The notes beneath the pieces are model-generated. The model saw only the letters and a list, made by a program, of their open reading frames with translations. It was not told where the DNA came from and ran no database searches. From contig CBDFNC010000002.1 of the NCBI GenBank assembly GCA_965249895.1, positions 496,001 to 560,000 of the forward strand: DNA of 64,000 nt, given 5' to 3'. Positions 27,387-36,869 of this stretch are shown here, in pieces. The translations under genes and the position numbers were made by a program. How positions within the stretch are numbered: position 1 is the stretch's first letter; each line of letters opens with the position of its first letter. This DNA is from CBDFNC01 sp965249895 (GTDB lineage: Bacteria > Pseudomonadota > Gammaproteobacteria > Enterobacterales > CBDFNC01).

Positions 27387-27929
27387 TTACTTGTCGAATA
27401 GTTCGCTATGCAGAAATGGCGCCATAGCCAGCACTAATGCTTGGGTATAGATACTTTCTCGCGTGGCATTTCCATTGGTCAGCAAACCGATGGCCCCACC
27501 TTTTTGTTTGACGTTGTCAGTATTAAATAACCTGTCCATCACATGCCCGAGCTCTTCACCACCTTGTAAGGCTTGGTACACAGCAGAAGGTAACGGTAGT
27601 GATGCACTGCGTGCGACAGAGTGGCGGTGTTTATCTGCAATTACTACATATGCGAACGTTGCCGGCCCCTGCTCAAAGAGATCGACGCCCCCTTCCATAG
27701 TGATATAGAAATCTGCTTCAGTTTGTTCGCGGCAAAAGTTCACTCGGTTTATTGCGCCATCTTGGGTTTCTATGGCTGTCATGGGCTGGTCCGGGACTCC
27801 TGATGGCGCATGCATGCCCTGGCATTCTACGGCGCTTTGTGGGTACATTGTCTCAATCGCGCTGCGCGCCGCGTTCACTTTTACTGGGTTGAGCGATCCA
27901 ACGATGACCCTGATTAACTGCTGCGTCAT
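27387..27929 (-). CDS. yjjX: Inosine/xanthosine triphosphatase (YjjX family)
   Basis: This 180-residue protein matches YjjX throughout: VGSLNPVKVNAARSAIE at the start, ECQGMHAPSGVPDQPM, the YITMEGGVDLF motif and GGAIGLLTNGNATRESIYTQAL. The enzyme hydrolyses non-canonical purine nucleoside triphosphates such as ITP and XTP, keeping them out of nucleic acids. AGGAAG precedes ATG 27929. Monocistronic as far as can be seen. Confidence 0.93.
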   Translation of the reverse strand: MTQQLIRVIVGSLNPVKVNAARSAIETMYPQSAVECQGMHAPSGVPDQPMTAIETQDGAINRVNFCREQTEADFYITMEGGVDLFEQGPATFAYVVIADKHRHSVARSASLPLPSAVYQALQGGEELGHVMDRLFNTDNVKQKGGAIGLLTNGNATRESIYTQALVLAMAPFLHSELFDK

Positions 27930-28356
27930 ATTCGTTTCTTCCTGCTAAAACTGAGCTTGCCACTTGCCAATGACTTAGTCATCGTCATGGGTACATTTTG
28001 GTGCTTGACTATATTACGATTCATTAAATGTCACAAATTAAAGAGATGCAGGTGAGATGATCTCAGCTGATTGGTGGTTTAATCGTGAGGGGGAGTCGAA
28101 GCCAGCTGAAAAGAAGTGGCAATATATATCTGGACTTATTGCCCATCGGGGCCATTGATAATTTATATTGTTGAGCCAGCGTCTGCTTCAAAGCCGTCCA
28201 CCTAGACTACCGCATTTTTCTGCTAGGTGGGCTTAGCGATAAAAAGTATGCTTGGTTTCACCAGACACAAGCTGAGAGCAATCACCGCATATATGTTCAC
28301 CCGCCTAGATTGCTTTTACTATGTTATTGGCAATGATGAAGAGTAACATAACAGGT
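27930..28356. other. Intergenic region, no gene recognised
   Basis: Holds the yjjX promoter and a CCACCTAG ... CTAGGTGG inverted repeat (28198-28230) without a T-run, perhaps the end of a transcript. No coding frame of note. Confidence 0.45.
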
Positions 28357-29022
28357 TTAATCACGCTTTCTGGCGAGGGTAAGGCCATCAGCCAGGGGGA
28401 GTAAAACCAGGTCAATACGTTTATCGTGCACCAGTTTTTCATTCAGCTGCCGGATAGCCAGAGTATCTTCATCCGTATGACTGGGGTCGATAACAGCACC
28501 ATTCCAGAGGACATTATCTATCATGATCATACCTCCTGGGCGGATTAATTGCAGACAGAGCTCATAGTAGTTGTCATAACTTGTTTTATCGGCATCGATA
28601 AATGCAAAGTCGTATTGGTTTTGGCGCCCATCATTTAGCAGTGCTTCCAGTGTTTCATTAGCGGGAGCGAGGCGAAGGTCAATTTTATCCGCTACGCCTG
28701 CGCGTTGCCAAAACGACTTGGCAACTTGTGTCCATTGTTCATTGATATCGCAGGCTATAATCTTACCATCGTCAGGTAGCGCCTGAGCTACTGCCAGAGT
28801 ACTATAACCAGTAAATACACCTACCTCTAGCGTTTTACGCGCCCCCATCAATTTTACCAAAAACGCCATAAATTGGCCCTGCTCAGGTGCAATTTGCATA
28901 TTGGCTTGAGGTAATTCGAGGGTATATTGACGCAAAGCTAGCTGAGCTTCGCTTTCAGTTGTCCCCTTGTCTAGCACGTATTGGTATAAATCATCGGTAA
29001 GATTTAATGTGCGGTTGGCCAT
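28357..29022 (-). CDS. SAM-dependent O-methyltransferase (family 3, CCoAOMT-like)
   Basis: This 221-residue protein has the family-3 O-methyltransferase blocks: LEVGVFTGYSTLAVAQALP (SAM binding, ~62-80), FAFIDADKTSYDNYYE (metal-binding Asp), MIMIDNVLWNGAV and the C-terminal ADGLTLARKR. These enzymes use a divalent cation to methylate catechol-type hydroxyls. AGGAGC precedes ATG 29022. Confidence 0.92.
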   Translation of the reverse strand: MANRTLNLTDDLYQYVLDKGTTESEAQLALRQYTLELPQANMQIAPEQGQFMAFLVKLMGARKTLEVGVFTGYSTLAVAQALPDDGKIIACDINEQWTQVAKSFWQRAGVADKIDLRLAPANETLEALLNDGRQNQYDFAFIDADKTSYDNYYELCLQLIRPGGMIMIDNVLWNGAVIDPSHTDEDTLAIRQLNEKLVHDKRIDLVLLPLADGLTLARKRD

Positions 29023-29213
29023 TTATATGCTCCTGAGCGGTAAAATAAACAGTGAAAGGTGACTAACAAAGTTATCAATTAACGGCAGGTTTGTCGCTTT
29101 TTTATTGAGCCAGATCAGTGACTCTGTAGTTAAGGGAAGCCCTTGGTCACGTTTTGTTGTTTTAGTTTGATTGGGAGCGTAAAAAGAAGGGAATCGGTTA
29201 GCTGGAGTCAATG

Positions 29214-29510
29214 ATGTCCGTAGTAAATAAACCAGACGAAGTCTGTGATTCATGTGGTGTGGTGGCTGAACTAGGTTCGGTGATTCGCGAAGAAGAGAAC
29301 GTATTAATCTTGCCGTTAACGGGTAAAGATAAATGTGAGGTACGCGCTATGGCCGAGAAATACGTTCAGACGGCCAACGCCCAGTTTGCTGATTGTGTCG
29401 CCACTGAGGTGATAACTTCCGGTGAGAATACTGTTGGCTTGGAACTGTCTTTAACATTTTCCTGTACAGCTGAAAAATTGATTTACGAGATGGGGCTTCG
29501 CCATCTCTAA
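29214..29510 (+). CDS. YfcZ/YiiS family protein (DUF406)
   Basis: This 98-residue protein has the DUF406 features: an N-terminal CDSCGVVAELG cysteine pair and the diagnostic end LELSLTFSCTAEKLIYEMGLR. Small cytoplasmic proteins of unknown function found in enteric bacteria, vibrios and relatives. The start may be either of two adjacent ATGs (29211 or 29214); CTGGAG lies upstream. The last codons form a GAGATGG/CCATCTC hairpin that may help end transcription. Confidence 0.85.
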   Translation: MSVVNKPDEVCDSCGVVAELGSVIREEENVLILPLTGKDKCEVRAMAEKYVQTANAQFADCVATEVITSGENTVGLELSLTFSCTAEKLIYEMGLRHL

Positions 29511-29813
29511 GAGCGGAGAGCTAAGCTAATAGCACTAGCTAAGGAAGTGCCCCCAAGGTGGATAGCAAATCAAGTAGTGTGAACAAGCTACAAAAATAGC
29601 CTATCCTAACGAGCCGTAAGGAAGTTATTACTATCGGGTTGTATAAAACATATGGGCTTAGCACTGTGGTTTGGACCAGAAAATTTCGTTGCCCTAAAAG
29701 ATGTAACGCCTGGGCAGCCTCCAGATTTTCAAACATTAAACGGTTATCGCCATATACTTGGAGTGATAATTTACAAGTAACACTTGTGGTTTGGTGTTTG
29801 TTAAACCAAGGGC

Positions 29814-30278
29814 CTAACCCAACTTAATATCATTCCTATGCTCATCCAACCAGCGCATTAACTTTTCCAGATGAACCTGAAGCTGAGTTAAGTCTTTTTC
29901 TCCCCAGTCTCCAAAGAGATGGGAAATGTCGGGTAACAGGGATTGAAACGTCTCCCCACAAAGGTCCAGACCTTGCTTGGTAATTTTTAGATAGTGCTTT
30001 CGTTTATCAGTCTTATCTTGAGTCGATATCAACAGGTCTTTCTTTAGTAACACGGTAACAATTTTGGTAATACCGGGTTGATTCATTTCCATCACACTTA
30101 CCAGTTCAGTCACCGTCCAGCTTCTGTCTGGATTGTGAGTAAAGTGGTTCAACACGCCAAATTGAGAGGGGTTTAGCTCTCTGTTTGCGAATAGTTTTCC
30201 CTCGCGTGTGTTTAATAGTTGTCTGATGATAGCTAAATGAACCACTAACTGTACTTCAGTTTGTTGGCGTTCATCCAT
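29814..30278 (-). CDS. MarR-family transcriptional regulator
   Basis: This 154-residue protein has the MarR winged helix: LNPSQFGVLNHFTHNP, WTVTELVSVMEMNQPGITKIVTVLLKKDLL and the wing TDKRKHYLKITKQG. An imperfect palindrome ATTCCAAAGAAT lies 53 bases upstream of the start, and the same motif occurs three times before the Acg-type nitroreductase gene at 32901. MarR proteins commonly repress themselves and a detoxification gene, so that pairing is plausible. Confidence 0.9.
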   Translation of the reverse strand: MDERQQTEVQLVVHLAIIRQLLNTREGKLFANRELNPSQFGVLNHFTHNPDRSWTVTELVSVMEMNQPGITKIVTVLLKKDLLISTQDKTDKRKHYLKITKQGLDLCGETFQSLLPDISHLFGDWGEKDLTQLQVHLEKLMRWLDEHRNDIKLG

Positions 30279-30330
30279 GGTCTAATCCCTTTGATTGTTA
30301 AAGCTCTAGTTTTTGTAGAATACAATATAC

Positions 30331-30342
30331 ATTCCAAAGAAT
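30331..30342. promoter_or_regulatory. Candidate MarR operator upstream of marR
   Basis: ATTCCAAAGAAT, an ATTC-N4-GAAT palindrome, within the likely promoter of the MarR gene. Matches the spacing and half-sites of the cluster at 32798-32859. Confidence 0.5.
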
Positions 30343-30598
30343 CAATATTATTGGTGTGAGCAGCAATCGATTTTGCGTACTCTGGTATATTTTAAATCGA
30401 ACCTAGAGCAAACGGGTGGCAGTTTACAAAAGCCAAAGAATCTAAAAGACCCAAGGACCATTATTGCTGAAGGAGTGGCGAGGGATGCGAACTAATGTAC
30501 TTTAGTCCAGCGCGTAACTAGGTTATCAACTTCGCGTTTTCGGTATCGGGTGTAGCAAAGCTGCGCTGGTCAAGCCAGTGTTGTATTTAAGGAGAGCG

Positions 30599-31132
30599 AT
30601 GTCTATTACAGTGAGTTATCAGCGAATGGCTATCTACAATCAGTGGATGAATAAAAGTACCTATAAGGCCGCAGCTAAACTAAGCCTGGGCGAATTAAAT
30701 AAAGATCGCTGTGCCTATTTTGGCTCAATCATTGGAACGCTAAATCACATCCTTGTCGGTGATATCTTCTGGTTTAAGCGCTTCGCTAATCATCAGGTAG
30801 AATTCCCGGCGCTTGAGTACTTTCAAACTATAGAGAAACCCGAGTCGCTTGATGCAATAGTCCATGCCGATCTAAACGTGTTGACAGAAGAAAGAGAGAA
30901 AATGGATGACATCATTTTGCTCTTTACATCAGAGCTTACGGATAAAGCTATTGCGAGCACCTTGGCTTATAGAAGTTCCACAGGCCAAGAATTCAATAAG
31001 AATTTTGGCTACTTATTACAGCACGTTTTTAATCATCAAACACACCATAGGGGACAAATTTCAACGTTACTGTATCAAGCTGGGATAGATGTTGGCGTCA
31101 CTGATATGCTAGCTGGCATACCCAACGAGTGA
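30599..31132 (+). CDS. DinB-family protein
   Basis: This 177-residue four-helix-bundle protein of the DinB/YfiT-like superfamily has the metal-binding histidines at LNHILVGDIFWFKRF (~48) and QHVFNHQTHHRGQIS (~145-159). Members are metal-dependent thiol transferases or of unknown function. I chose ATG 30599 because AAGGAGAGCG precedes it directly. A MITE copy begins 5 bases after the stop. Confidence 0.88.
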   Translation: MSITVSYQRMAIYNQWMNKSTYKAAAKLSLGELNKDRCAYFGSIIGTLNHILVGDIFWFKRFANHQVEFPALEYFQTIEKPESLDAIVHADLNVLTEEREKMDDIILLFTSELTDKAIASTLAYRSSTGQEFNKNFGYLLQHVFNHQTHHRGQISTLLYQAGIDVGVTDMLAGIPNE

Positions 31133-31137
31133 AGGTA

Positions 31138-31401
31138 TATACCCAAGCTGCTTGGGAATGCGGGGATCAGCAAGTCGAGAAGTGACCGGGTTCAAGGCAT
31201 AAAGTCGAAGGTCTAGTCTTCTACATCAAGGTTTTATAACGCCGAAGAGGGTTGCTTCTCGTCTTGCCCGAAGGGAGCTCAGCCAGAAAGTCAGCACTGC
31301 GTTGCAGCGCTTGAAAAGGGAATGCCATTCCCTGCTCGCTGCGCCTTGTTCTGACATCCTGCCTGAGCTCTGAATCTGCATTTCAAAGTAGTTTGGGTAT
31401 A
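31138..31401 (-). mobile_element. MITE-like element, copy 1
   Basis: A 264-bp element begins TATACCCAAGCTGCTTGGGA and ends AAAGTAGTTTGGGTATA, giving ~23-bp imperfect terminal inverted repeats flanked by TA. It has no coding capacity. The inside holds GAGCTCAG ... CTGAGCTC enclosing AGGGAATGGCATTCCCT, a hairpin of about 95 bases. It is inverted relative to copies at 44406 and 60681. Confidence 0.85.
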
Positions 31402-31457
31402 GCAATTAAAGGCGTGGTGATGCTAACGTCACCATGGGAACCAATCATAATAAAGGA

Positions 31458-31638
31458 TTTTGGGTAACAACTGCCGCGTTGGTAAGGAGCTGTAAATACC
31501 ACTCTATAAGTGAAGAGGGCGAAGCCAGTGCCGGTAAGGTTCGCCGAACGCGCATCCATGCATTTAACATCTCACCCTTGAGATGGATTCAGCTTCGACC
31601 AATCCTGCTGGAACTGTTACCCAGGTTTGATAGGTACC
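31458..31638 (+). repeat. REP/BIME-like dispersed repeat, copy E
   Basis: Same orientation as copy D: TGGGTAACAACTG, GGGCGAAGCC, GGTTCGCCGAAC, ATCTCACCCTTGAGAT, CTGTTACCCAGGTTTGA. It lies 57 bases after MITE copy 1. Confidence 0.85.
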
Positions 31639-31876
31639 TCGGCATGATTCAAGTGTGAGTAATGAGGATTAATTTCAAAACCCGATAAAGTGTATATTGA
31701 CGGTGTGGTGAAGATAAAACATGCTGTGCTCGCCTTCTGGGTTAAGTATGAAAAATATTCCTAATACGCAAGGGACGTTTGCTAGTGAACTACACTTCGA
31801 CTGCATCGGTCGTTGTAAAAGTGAAAAATGGCCCATATAAATTGCTATAGCGAATAACAAAACAAAGGAGATTGAA

Positions 31877-32194
31877 ATGCCTCAATACCTTATTACATAT
31901 CTCGGCAGTGATAAGCCATCCAGCCCAGAGCAAGGTAAGCGACATATGTTAGAATATAAAGCTTGGTTATCTTCATTGGGCGACTCAGCAATCAGTCCTG
32001 CTAATCCACTCAAGCATACGAGCACAGTAAACCCAGATAGAACAGTAACCACTGGAAGCACAACGTCAATGTCTGGTTTCACAATCATTGAAGCTGACTC
32101 TACTGAGCAGGCACTGTTGATTGCAAAGGGTTGCCCTTTTCTTGATGTGGGTGGCTCACTTGAAGTTTCAGAATTAATGCAGATGCCAGGCTAG
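31877..32194 (+). CDS. YCII-related (DGPF) domain protein
   Basis: This 105-residue protein begins MPQYLITYLGSDKPSSPEQG and contains KAWLSSLGDS, FTIIEADSTEQALLIAKGCPFL, the pattern of YCII/DGPF proteins (small alpha-beta barrels of unknown catalytic role). AAGGAGATTGAA precedes the ATG. The following ABM gene is 76 bases away on the same strand and probably co-transcribed. Confidence 0.85.
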   Translation: MPQYLITYLGSDKPSSPEQGKRHMLEYKAWLSSLGDSAISPANPLKHTSTVNPDRTVTTGSTTSMSGFTIIEADSTEQALLIAKGCPFLDVGGSLEVSELMQMPG

Positions 32195-32270
32195 AAATAA
32201 ACGGAGCGCAAAAATGCTGATTGTGTCCTGCGGTGATGTGAAACGTTAAATACAGCAATAAAGGAAAGTT

Positions 32271-32579
32271 ATGCACCATAGAGAATGGAAATGTACTTGC
32301 CCAAGGGATACTGCTGAAGGGTTTATCGACTACCTTCAGGAAACGGGAATCAAAGATACACAAGCCATAGATGACTGTGTTGGTTATCAAGTGTTACGAC
32401 GAGAGCTGGACGGTGAAGTAGAAATTACGTTCGTATCATTCTGGAAAGATCTTGAGTCTATGAAAAAGTATGCGGGTGATAATTTATACAAAGCAGTTCT
32501 TTATCCAGAAGATGCGAAGTTCCGCATTAAACCTGACACTGAAGTAAGGGTATATGAAGTTGTAGAGTGTAGCGGTTAG
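32271..32579 (+). CDS. Antibiotic biosynthesis monooxygenase (ABM) domain-like protein
   Basis: This 102-residue protein has the ABM-type ferredoxin-like fold: YLQETGIKDTQAIDDCVGYQ, EVEITFVSFWKDLESMKKYAGD, and a short C-terminal YEVVECSG strand. ABM proteins are small cofactor-free oxygenases or of unknown function. AAAGGAAAG precedes ATG 32271. It follows the YCII-related gene. Confidence 0.75.
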   Translation: MHHREWKCTCPRDTAEGFIDYLQETGIKDTQAIDDCVGYQVLRRELDGEVEITFVSFWKDLESMKKYAGDNLYKAVLYPEDAKFRIKPDTEVRVYEVVECSG

Positions 32580-32900
32580 GCCACTCGCTATGCTCAATCA
32601 GCTTAATCTCCTCATTACTCGTCTGTCACCACCGCAGTAACCTTAAACTCGCTCCAAATTCTTCCTCTTCCGTAGCTGAGCCGTAAAAGGTGTTGAATAA
32701 GAGTGGCTTGAGCCATTTACTATAAAGTATCAACACTTATTTAGGGTTCTTATGCCTGCTTGATCCCTTTTTTCAGTCATCAATCACCTAATTTTACATT
32801 CTTAGGAATTAAATTCTTGATATACATTCTTCAGGAATGTAATATTTATTCCGTGGAATTAATGTTGTCTGGTTATTAATCATCTAAGAAGGGAATAAGT
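32580..32900. other. Upstream region of the nitroreductase gene
   Basis: Intergenic, AT-rich towards its end, with three ATTC-N4/5-GAAT palindromes (32798-32859) close to the gene at 32901. The first half shows no gene. Confidence 0.5.
32798..32859. promoter_or_regulatory. Three tandem ATTC-N4/5-GAAT palindromes (candidate MarR operators)
   Basis: ATTCTTAGGAAT (32798-32809), ACATTCTTCAGGAATGT (32824-32840) and ATTCCGTGGAAT (32848-32859), spaced roughly 22-28 bases, directly before the nitroreductase start. A fourth copy is in the promoter of the MarR gene at 30331. Likely operators; the assignment is inference. Confidence 0.6.
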
Positions 32901-34064
32901 ATGGACCGCAGAAAATTTATCAAAATTACCGGCCTGGGTATTGGTGTCACGGTGTTAAGCAGTTCCCTTTCGGGATGTAGTGCAGCTGATAAAGAGGAGC
33001 AATATGGATGGAACGCAGCTGCTCACGATGAAAAAGATATACGATTGAAAGTGTTGAGCTATGCCGTACTCAGTCCAAACCCGCATAACAAACAACCTTG
33101 GCAGGTTCAGCTTACGGGTCCGTTAAGTTTCGATCTTTATGTGGATCTAGAACGCTTGCTGCCAGCAACGGATCCTTACTTTCGTCAGATACATATTGCA
33201 CAAGGTACCTTCTTGGAATCCATAGTTATTGCTGCAAGTGGGTTTAATCATGAAGTTAAAATCGAGTACTTCCCCCAGGGAATGTATGGTAATCAGGAGT
33301 TACTGGATAAACCCGTGGCATCTGTGACTCTGGTGCCAAAAGAAGGAATAACAGCTGATCCGCTGTTTTCTCAACTATTGGTTCGACACTCCAATAAGAG
33401 GCCATACCTTAATCAGGGCCTAAGTGAAACTGAAGTGGCGAAACTAAAAACCTTTCATGGTGAGAACAATGAGTACCCCTTAACCATAACTAACTCTGCG
33501 GAGGCTAAATCTAGTTTTGAACAGATACTGACAGAAGCAATGTCCATCGAAGTCGGAAATAGGGAAAGAGAGCATGAAACGATTGCCATGTTCCGGTTCA
33601 ATGACGATGAAGTAAATAAGTATCGTGACGGTTTTGGGCTTCCGCAATCTGGAGTAACTGGTATTAAAAAATTTGTTGCTGAAAATCTGTTCCTCTCCCG
33701 GGAAAGTGTCGAAAAAGATCCCACCTCTTTCAGCGAACAATCAGTCGAATTGGCACAAAAAGCGGCGGCTTCTACTAACACCTTCGCCTGGATCAGCTCC
33801 GCCAGCAATACTCGGCTAGACCAGCTGAAAGTTGGACGAAGTTATTTTCGTATCAATCTCCTGACATCAATGATGGGGTTGGCTCAACACCCAATGAGTC
33901 AAGTGTTGCAGGAGTATGAAGACAATTTGCAGTTACAGGCGCGTTTAAAAAGTGAATTCAATATTAAAGGCAGCGACACGGTGCAGATGCTGTTCCGTCT
34001 CGGGCGAGCCGAAGCTACACAGCATAGTCCACGACGTTTAGTGACTGAGTTGATTAAAAGCTAA
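32901..34064 (+). CDS. Acg-family FMN-dependent nitroreductase, Tat-exported lipoprotein
   Basis: This 387-residue protein starts with a twin-arginine signal (DRRKFIKITG) followed by a hydrophobic core and a lipobox-like LSGC at ~residue 26. The rest matches Acg-type flavin oxidoreductases: LSYAVLSPNPHNKQPWQ (FMN contact region), RHSNKRPYL, and a C-terminal MLFRLGRAE. These proteins bind FMN and are linked to nitro-compound or stress responses. Strong AAGGGAATAAG precedes ATG 32901. Candidate MarR operators just upstream suggest induction by a small molecule. Confidence 0.88.
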   Translation: MDRRKFIKITGLGIGVTVLSSSLSGCSAADKEEQYGWNAAAHDEKDIRLKVLSYAVLSPNPHNKQPWQVQLTGPLSFDLYVDLERLLPATDPYFRQIHIAQGTFLESIVIAASGFNHEVKIEYFPQGMYGNQELLDKPVASVTLVPKEGITADPLFSQLLVRHSNKRPYLNQGLSETEVAKLKTFHGENNEYPLTITNSAEAKSSFEQILTEAMSIEVGNREREHETIAMFRFNDDEVNKYRDGFGLPQSGVTGIKKFVAENLFLSRESVEKDPTSFSEQSVELAQKAAASTNTFAWISSASNTRLDQLKVGRSYFRINLLTSMMGLAQHPMSQVLQEYEDNLQLQARLKSEFNIKGSDTVQMLFRLGRAEATQHSPRRLVTELIKS

Positions 34065-34271
34065 CTGGACCTTGCCTGTGTTAATACGCGCAAAGAAAGG
34101 GGGGAGGGCTACGATTTGGTCGCCATTCTGTCCCTGGCGGAGCGGCTCACGAAGGGCTGTTCGTAGTCATTGAATAAGACGTTTGTCAGCTGAAATGAAG
34201 CGTGAGAGTAACTTTTTAGTTCTGTTGGGCTTTGAAGCGGACAAGCTTTTTCCTAATTCAAAGGTATAAAA

Positions 34272-34622
34272 ATGAAAGTACTGACAAAATTATTTGCTCT
34301 AATCGGCTTGTCTTTAGTTACGGCCGTCGCTATTGGATTGTATTTGGATATTAGGGAAATGGATCGTACTCAAGGGGGCTACGAGGCACCGTACATAGGA
34401 GTAACCGGAGAGCCGATTGATTGGGATAGTATGGACCTGACGTCCACCGGCTTAGTGAGAAGAGGGTATGTGGTAAATTTCCTAGTAAATGGAACCACAG
34501 GAATGATTAGCCTCGAGGTATTTGGATTAACGTTTGAAGCTCGTAGATTATCTGCTCGCGCGCTAGCTGTTCACAAGCCGAGAGAAGCTTTTATCCGTAG
34601 AGGATTTAAGCCAGAGTTTTGA
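34272..34622 (+). CDS. Hypothetical single-pass membrane protein
   Basis: This 116-residue protein has one N-terminal hydrophobic helix (ALIGLSLVTAVAIGLYL, ~8-24), then a ~90-residue extracytoplasmic part (GYVVNFLVNGTTGMISLEVFG; EAFIRRGFKPEF at the end). A good ribosome-binding site (AAAGG) precedes the ATG. I recognise no family. Confidence 0.6.
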   Translation: MKVLTKLFALIGLSLVTAVAIGLYLDIREMDRTQGGYEAPYIGVTGEPIDWDSMDLTSTGLVRRGYVVNFLVNGTTGMISLEVFGLTFEARRLSARALAVHKPREAFIRRGFKPEF

Positions 34623-34904
34623 AAATACCTTTAATTATCGTAGAGCTGGAATGTTTCTCGGCAACCGGCATTAAAAAATAGTGAAAATTAAGCTGTACAA
34701 AAAATAATCAGCTGATATTATCTCGCCCAGTTGTTCAGAGAGTTATTAAATGCATCATCAAGTACAAGTTAAACCTTTAGCTATTTATACGTTATCGTAT
34801 TGTATCTAGTTGTTTCCCTTATATTTATCGTAACATTATATAATTCAACCAATTAGTATGTCGCGTATTGCGATTTTTCTTGAATTTATTATAAGGGGCT
34901 GAAA
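34623..34904 (+). promoter_or_regulatory. AT-rich leader of the cold-shock gene
   Basis: 280 AT-rich bases with repeated TTATTAT/TTATCGTA stretches and no coding frame before the Csp gene. Long 5' untranslated leaders are usual for cspA-type genes and act as RNA thermometers; here only the position and composition support that. Confidence 0.4.
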
Positions 34905-35117
34905 ATGTCTAATTCAAACACTGGTATCGTAAAATGGTTTAATGAAGAGAAAGGTTTTGGTTTCATCACTCAGGATAATGGTGGCGCCGATGTTTTTGTT
35001 CATTTCCGTGCCATTGCTTCCGAAGGTTTCAAAACCCTAGCTGAAGGCCAAAAAGTTTCTTATGAAACAGAGCAAGGTCAAAAAGGCTTACAAGCGACAA
35101 ATGTTATAGCGATTTAA
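34905..35117 (+). CDS. Cold-shock protein (CspA family)
   Basis: This 70-residue single cold-shock domain has RNP1 KGFGFI and RNP2 VFVHF motifs, NTGIVKWFNEEKGF start and GLQATNV end. It binds single-stranded RNA/DNA and acts as an RNA chaperone. Strong AAGGGGCTG precedes the ATG, and a terminator follows at 35138. Confidence 0.95.
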   Translation: MSNSNTGIVKWFNEEKGFGFITQDNGGADVFVHFRAIASEGFKTLAEGQKVSYETEQGQKGLQATNVIAI

Positions 35118-35633
35118 TTGCTGTAACCGAATAAAGAAAAGGCTGCCAATTGGCGGCCTTTTTTGATCGGCACATTGGCAATAGGTAACCGATAAAACGT
35201 TAGCTGAAATTCATTACTGTGGTAACTAGCCGGCCCTTGAGTTTTATAGGTGATTCGTCAATTAGTCCGCCGGAGCCTTGCTTTTCTTTCGAATTGATAA
35301 CATGCAATGGTGCGTCTCGTCCTCTCAAAGAAATCCGCGGCATCCACAATATCGAAATATTGTGGCAACGGAAATCACAGCCCATAATTAGCTGGTGGCT
35401 GTTGCCAGATCCCGCTTAATCCACCCTGAATCAACACCCTTCTACCACTGTGTCGCAAGGTGTGTTAGTCATGCCTTAAACGCTGATAAATGCGTTGGTA
35501 CTGTCGATTCTTAACCATTCCCCCTGAAATCAAAAAATTTTTGACGTGGCATCTTAATAAAGTTGAGTTATCGCCATTTTGTTGGTTTAAATTGGGGCCT
35601 GGAAAAGATGGATGTCCAGTTTTTTTGGGGCCT
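35118..35633. other. Intergenic region with hairpins, no gene recognised
   Basis: After the csp terminator the stretch holds a perfect hairpin CCACAATAT-CGAA-ATATTGTGG (35344-35365) without a T-run. It ends just before the class V aminotransferase stop. Nothing coding was recognised. Confidence 0.5.
35138..35164 (+). terminator. Rho-independent terminator of csp
   Basis: AAGGCTGCCAATTGGCGGCC hairpin (one G-T pair) followed by TTTTTT, 20 bases after the Csp stop codon. Confidence 0.85.
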
Positions 35634-36869
35634 CTATTTGAGAAATGCCGCTAATTCCGTCATAAATAAGTCAATCTCTTGGAGTGTGTTGTAATGCATC
35701 ATACCAACCCTTATCACACCGCCTTTATCCATCAGCCCCAGTTGCTCACATAAACCCTGCGCATAAAAGTGGCCATTGCCAATACACATATGTCGTGTTG
35801 CAAAATATTGCGCCACTTCATCGGGGTTTTTACCTTCAATGGTTAAGGCAAAGGTGGGCGTCCGCTGACTCAGTCGAGCCACATCTGAGATACCGTGCAG
35901 CTTTACTTGCTTGAACAGGCTAATGCGTGTCAGGAAGTGCTCACTTAATGTTTGCTCATATTCCGCGATCCTGTGATAGGCGCCATCGAGCATTTTTCTT
36001 CGGTGTGTCGCCTGACCCCCGGAAAGGGAAGCAAGGTAATCCACGCTGTTAATAAATCCGGCTAGTGCCTCGAAGCTTTGTGTGCCGGTTTCAAATCGCC
36101 CCGGCCCATCATTGGTGGCGGGTTCGACCTTAAAAGGGTCAAGGGTCCGTACCCATTTGGGGTCCATATACAAGATGCCAAGGTGGGGACCATAAAACTT
36201 ATAAGCGGAACAGGCTAGGAAGTCACAGCCTATGGCCTGCACATCAATACGATGATGGGGGGCAAAGTGCACGGCATCAACATAAACTAAGGCGCCAACC
36301 TGATGTGCCATCCGGGAGATGGCATGCACGTCGACCAAAGAGCCAGTAGTATTGGATGCGTGCGTTACGGCCACCAGGCGGGTCTTATGGGACAACAAAA
36401 ATTGCAGGTGATCGACATCGAGTGTGCAATCTATTGCATTGATATTAACCTGATGGACTATGACACCCTTGTCTTTGGCGGCTTGCTGCCAGGAAGATAC
36501 ATTTGAATAATGATCAAGGCCGGTTACTATGATTTCGTCACCCGGCTGCCAGTCACGGCTAATTGACCGGCTGATGTTAAAGGTGAGGCTTGTCATGTTG
36601 GGGCCGAATATAATCGAGTCCGAGGACGTCGCATTGAGTAAATCTGCGGCTGCTGTGCGCGCATCAATCATTAGCTTTGTGGTTGCCTGGCTTGAGAAGT
36701 AGGGGCCACCTAAGTTTGCATTTCCTGCAAGTAAATAATCAGTCATCGCCTGGCAGACGCTCAGAGGCACCTGGCTGCCCCCCGGGCCATCAAAGAAAAT
36801 GGCGGGATTTCCATCCCGCGCTTGGTTTAACGCGGGAAACTGTTCTCGAATTTGCGGGATATTTAACAC
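35634..36869 (-). CDS. Cysteine desulfurase-like PLP enzyme (class V aminotransferase)
   Basis: This 411-residue class V aminotransferase fold has the start IREQFPALNQ, IFFDGPGGSQVP, HASNTTGSLVD, VDAVHFAPHH and the PLP lysine in CSAYKFYGPHLGILYM. It fits the cysteine desulfurase-like subgroup rather than NifS/IscS; the mobile active-site Cys is not obvious. The GTG start at 36869 shares its first base with the TAG stop of the dioxygenase gene, so the two are tightly coupled. It may act on an amino acid made by that enzyme (inference). Confidence 0.85.
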   Translation of the reverse strand: MLNIPQIREQFPALNQARDGNPAIFFDGPGGSQVPLSVCQAMTDYLLAGNANLGGPYFSSQATTKLMIDARTAAADLLNATSSDSIIFGPNMTSLTFNISRSISRDWQPGDEIIVTGLDHYSNVSSWQQAAKDKGVIVHQVNINAIDCTLDVDHLQFLLSHKTRLVAVTHASNTTGSLVDVHAISRMAHQVGALVYVDAVHFAPHHRIDVQAIGCDFLACSAYKFYGPHLGILYMDPKWVRTLDPFKVEPATNDGPGRFETGTQSFEALAGFINSVDYLASLSGGQATHRRKMLDGAYHRIAEYEQTLSEHFLTRISLFKQVKLHGISDVARLSQRTPTFALTIEGKNPDEVAQYFATRHMCIGNGHFYAQGLCEQLGLMDKGGVIRVGMMHYNTLQEIDLFMTELAAFLK

